Below are positions 5,338-6,726 of a stretch of DNA of 6,726 bases, piece by piece. Origin of the DNA: an uncultured Burkholderiales bacterium. GTDB lineage: Bacteria > Pseudomonadota > Gammaproteobacteria > Burkholderiales > Burkholderiaceae_C. The stretch lies in NCBI GenBank assembly GCA_937897495.1, contig CALCBL010000584.1:1-6726 (forward strand). The letters run 5' to 3'. The position numbers and the translations under genes are program-made. The notes beneath the pieces are model-generated. The model did no database searches. It was given only the letters and a program-made list of their open reading frames with translations, and was not told where the DNA came from. How positions within the stretch are numbered: position 1 is the stretch's first letter; each line of letters starts with the position of its first letter.

Positions 5338-6441
5338 TTACTGATTTTGAGGCATTGGAGAAGATACGAACCTGCGCCAATGCAGGTTGAACTCAGTATG
5401 CAAATACCAGAGGATCACAATGAGGGTGGCTGTGCCGTGAACCGCAAGCATCATGCCGCCAAAAGTGGCCGTGCCGTCGGCAATCAAGCGCTTGCCGATG
5501 GTGAGCATGTTGTAGTAGCCCATAAAGCAAAGCATGGCCATGGCCAATGAATAACTTCGTCCCACTCTGGGATTCACGCTTGCCAGCTGCACAGCAAGCA
5601 ATGCCAAATTGAAGGCTGCGATAAAAAGGCCAAGTCGCCAAAATAATTCACCCCGATTGATGCGCTCAGAACTTTGAAGCAGTTCTAAGGTACTGAGCAT
5701 TTGACTTTGGAACTTCGTCAATATTTGTCGTTTTGCAGGATCTAGTAAAAAATTGAAACTTTCAAATTCGGTCAGTCGCACTTCACCTGTCGTGTGATTC
5801 AAAATGGTTTGCTGACCTTGCTTCAAGCTTAAAAACTTGTCAGCTTTGGAGAACTCGACATTGCCTGATTTGGCCGTTGTAATTGTCTCAATGTCGTCAT
5901 CGATTTTTGAAATGAAAACACTGGTTGCAATATCGTTGTCATTTTTCTTTTTTTCTATGAAAAAGACCATTTGATTTGAAGCTGACTCTTGAAATTGGCC
6001 AGGCGCTACACGCTCGATGTCACTGCGCTTTTCAAATCTGTCTTTTAAATATTGTGTTTGTGTATTGCTCCACGGCCACGCAAAAACAGCCAGCAAAGCA
6101 ATGACCAAAATACCAGGCCAGCAAAACTGCCAAAGTGGCTTTAAAAATTTAGACAAACTTAAACCGCTTGAAAACCAAATGATCATTTCACTGTCTAGGT
6201 ACATTCTTGAGAAGGTATAAACAATGGAGACGAACATGCTCAAGGTCAGAATGGGGGCTGCATTGCCAATGCCATTCAAGGCAATCAAAAGTATCACTTC
6301 TGAAGGATCTGCTTTCCCTTTAGACGCCTGCCCCAAAATGCGAATGAGCATGATGGTCATCACAATGGTAAACAAGATGACCGTGGAGCCGCCAAAGTTC
6401 CTAAGAAGTTCTTTGTGAATGCTTTTTTGAAAAATAGTCAT
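5338..6441 (-). CDS. lptF: LPS export ABC transporter permease LptF
   Basis: A 367-residue inner-membrane permease, the usual LptF length. With LptG and the LptB ATPase, LptF extracts lipopolysaccharide from the inner membrane and passes it to LptC and LptA. Three N-terminal helices (about 18-36, 48-78 and 103-122) come first. A cytoplasmic coupling segment DSEMIIWFSSGLS (83-95) for LptB sits between helices 2 and 3. A periplasmic jellyroll domain spans about 125-260, including the APGQFQES segment (146-153). Three C-terminal helices (about 267-288, 297-316, 328-347) carry NPRVGRSYS (290-298). An in-frame TAA directly precedes the ATG at 6441-6439, so the start cannot move upstream; no clear Shine-Dalgarno is seen. 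LptF rather than LptG is inferred from overall pattern, and the partner gene is not adjacent in the window. It lies upstream of ugd in the same direction, 89 bp apart. Confidence 0.9.
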   Translation of the reverse strand: MTIFQKSIHKELLRNFGGSTVILFTIVMTIMLIRILGQASKGKADPSEVILLIALNGIGNAAPILTLSMFVSIVYTFSRMYLDSEMIIWFSSGLSLSKFLKPLWQFCWPGILVIALLAVFAWPWSNTQTQYLKDRFEKRSDIERVAPGQFQESASNQMVFFIEKKKNDNDIATSVFISKIDDDIETITTAKSGNVEFSKADKFLSLKQGQQTILNHTTGEVRLTEFESFNFLLDPAKRQILTKFQSQMLSTLELLQSSERINRGELFWRLGLFIAAFNLALLAVQLASVNPRVGRSYSLAMAMLCFMGYYNMLTIGKRLIADGTATFGGMMLAVHGTATLIVILWYLHTEFNLHWRRFVSSPMPQNQ

Positions 6442-6726
6442 TTAAATCTAAGGCTGACATGGCCATCGGTTGATTCAGGCGGGTTGCCAATTGACAAGTC
6501 ATTTTGCCATATCTGTCAATCCGTCCTTCATAGAGGAATACGGCCCTTCGCCAATCAAGTTCACAAGTTTGTGGTCGCTGGGCAAAGTTAGCTTTGCGCT
6601 GATTGCCTTGGCAATTCCACAGACGGGCCTTACCTATCGCTCACATGCAGAAAAGCCTGTAACAATAGACTGCAGTTGCACATCAATTTGTGACATTCAT
6701 CAAATTGTCATCAAATTGAAATTTAT
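6442..6726. other. Non-coding region upstream of lptF, reaching the window edge
   Basis: These 285 bp contain no convincing gene; the longest open stretches are short and lack ribosome sites. The region should hold the lptF promoter on the minus strand. A perfect 7-bp inverted repeat, ATTGACA (6490-6496) with TGTCAAT (6514-6520), gives a TTGACA -35-like hexamer on both strands, but no good -10 lies at 16-18 bp from either. The last ~30 bp hold a tandem Pho-box-like element pointing right, out of the window. Confidence 0.6.
6694..6722 (+). promoter_or_regulatory. Tandem three-unit candidate Pho box pointing to a gene beyond the right edge
   Basis: Three 7-bp units, CATTCAT (6694-6700), TTGTCAT (6705-6711) and TTGAAAT (6716-6722), lie at exact 11-bp steps; both intervening linkers are CAAA. 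The middle unit matches the PhoB half-site at 6/7. The orientation puts the regulated gene to the right, outside the window. The same TTGTCAT-CAA core occurs upstream of the glycosyltransferase at 1397-1406. Confidence 0.5.

Noticed and set aside
5249..5380. N-terminal extension of UDP-glucose dehydrogenase by 44 residues
   Set aside because: The extension is unlike any dehydrogenase N-terminus, overlaps lptF by 43 bp, and the internal ATG at 5248 has a good ribosome site and begins directly with the Rossmann fold.
5369..5388. Inverted repeat AACCTGC / GCAGGTT near the lptF stop
   Set aside because: It lies inside the lptF coding sequence, has a short 7-bp stem with a 6-nt loop and no U tract on the lptF strand, so it is a weak terminator candidate at best.
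5275..5550. 91-codon plus-strand open frame over the lptF 3' end and the ugd leader
   Set aside because: It is antisense to conserved LptF helices and has a biased composition typical of a shadow frame.
6490..6520. ATTGACA / TGTCAAT inverted repeat as a bidirectional promoter
   Set aside because: Both strands have a perfect TTGACA, but no acceptable -10 hexamer lies at 16-18 bp in either direction, so it is only described and not called as a promoter.

Overview
The window holds six protein genes. They look like those of a betaproteobacterium, probably order Burkholderiales. I infer this from the style of the LptF, LplT and glycosyltransferase sequences and from the moderate base composition. 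I cannot fix the genus. No rRNA, tRNA, CRISPR array, insertion sequence or phage gene is visible.

Layout. The left edge carries the 3' part of a plus-strand PhoD-type alkaline phosphatase (1-579). A strong symmetrical terminator (612-644) separates it from a convergent minus-strand gene (657-1265). That gene encodes a 202-residue membrane protein with Mpo1/DUF962-like motifs. A 171-bp divergent promoter region (1266-1436) separates it from a plus-strand GT4 glycosyltransferase (1437-2630). The rest is a minus-strand block, read from right to left: lptF (6441-5338), UDP-glucose 6-dehydrogenase (5248-3830) and lplT (3826-2576). The 3' ends of lplT and the glycosyltransferase overlap tail-to-tail by 55 bp. 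The right 285 bp (6442-6726) holds no convincing gene and ends in a tandem repeat that looks like a promoter element.

Main reading. Several intergenic regions contain 7-bp elements related to TTGTCAT repeated at an 11-bp pitch, the architecture of a PhoB-binding Pho box. Two copies form a nearly perfect 24-bp-arm inverted repeat between the Mpo1-like gene and the glycosyltransferase, each pointing at one gene. A further copy lies just upstream of the glycosyltransferase start. A degenerate three-unit copy precedes the UDP-glucose dehydrogenase, and a three-unit copy lies at the right edge. A phosphatase (PhoD), a glycosyltransferase of the kind that includes phosphate-stress glycolipid synthases, a UDP-glucuronate-making enzyme, a lysophospholipid flippase and an Mpo1-like lipid-associated protein therefore sit together with candidate phosphate-starvation promoters. 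The hypothesis is a PHO-controlled phosphate scavenging and membrane-lipid remodelling neighbourhood. The repeats and gene families are read from the sequence. PhoB control and the joint lipid role are inference.
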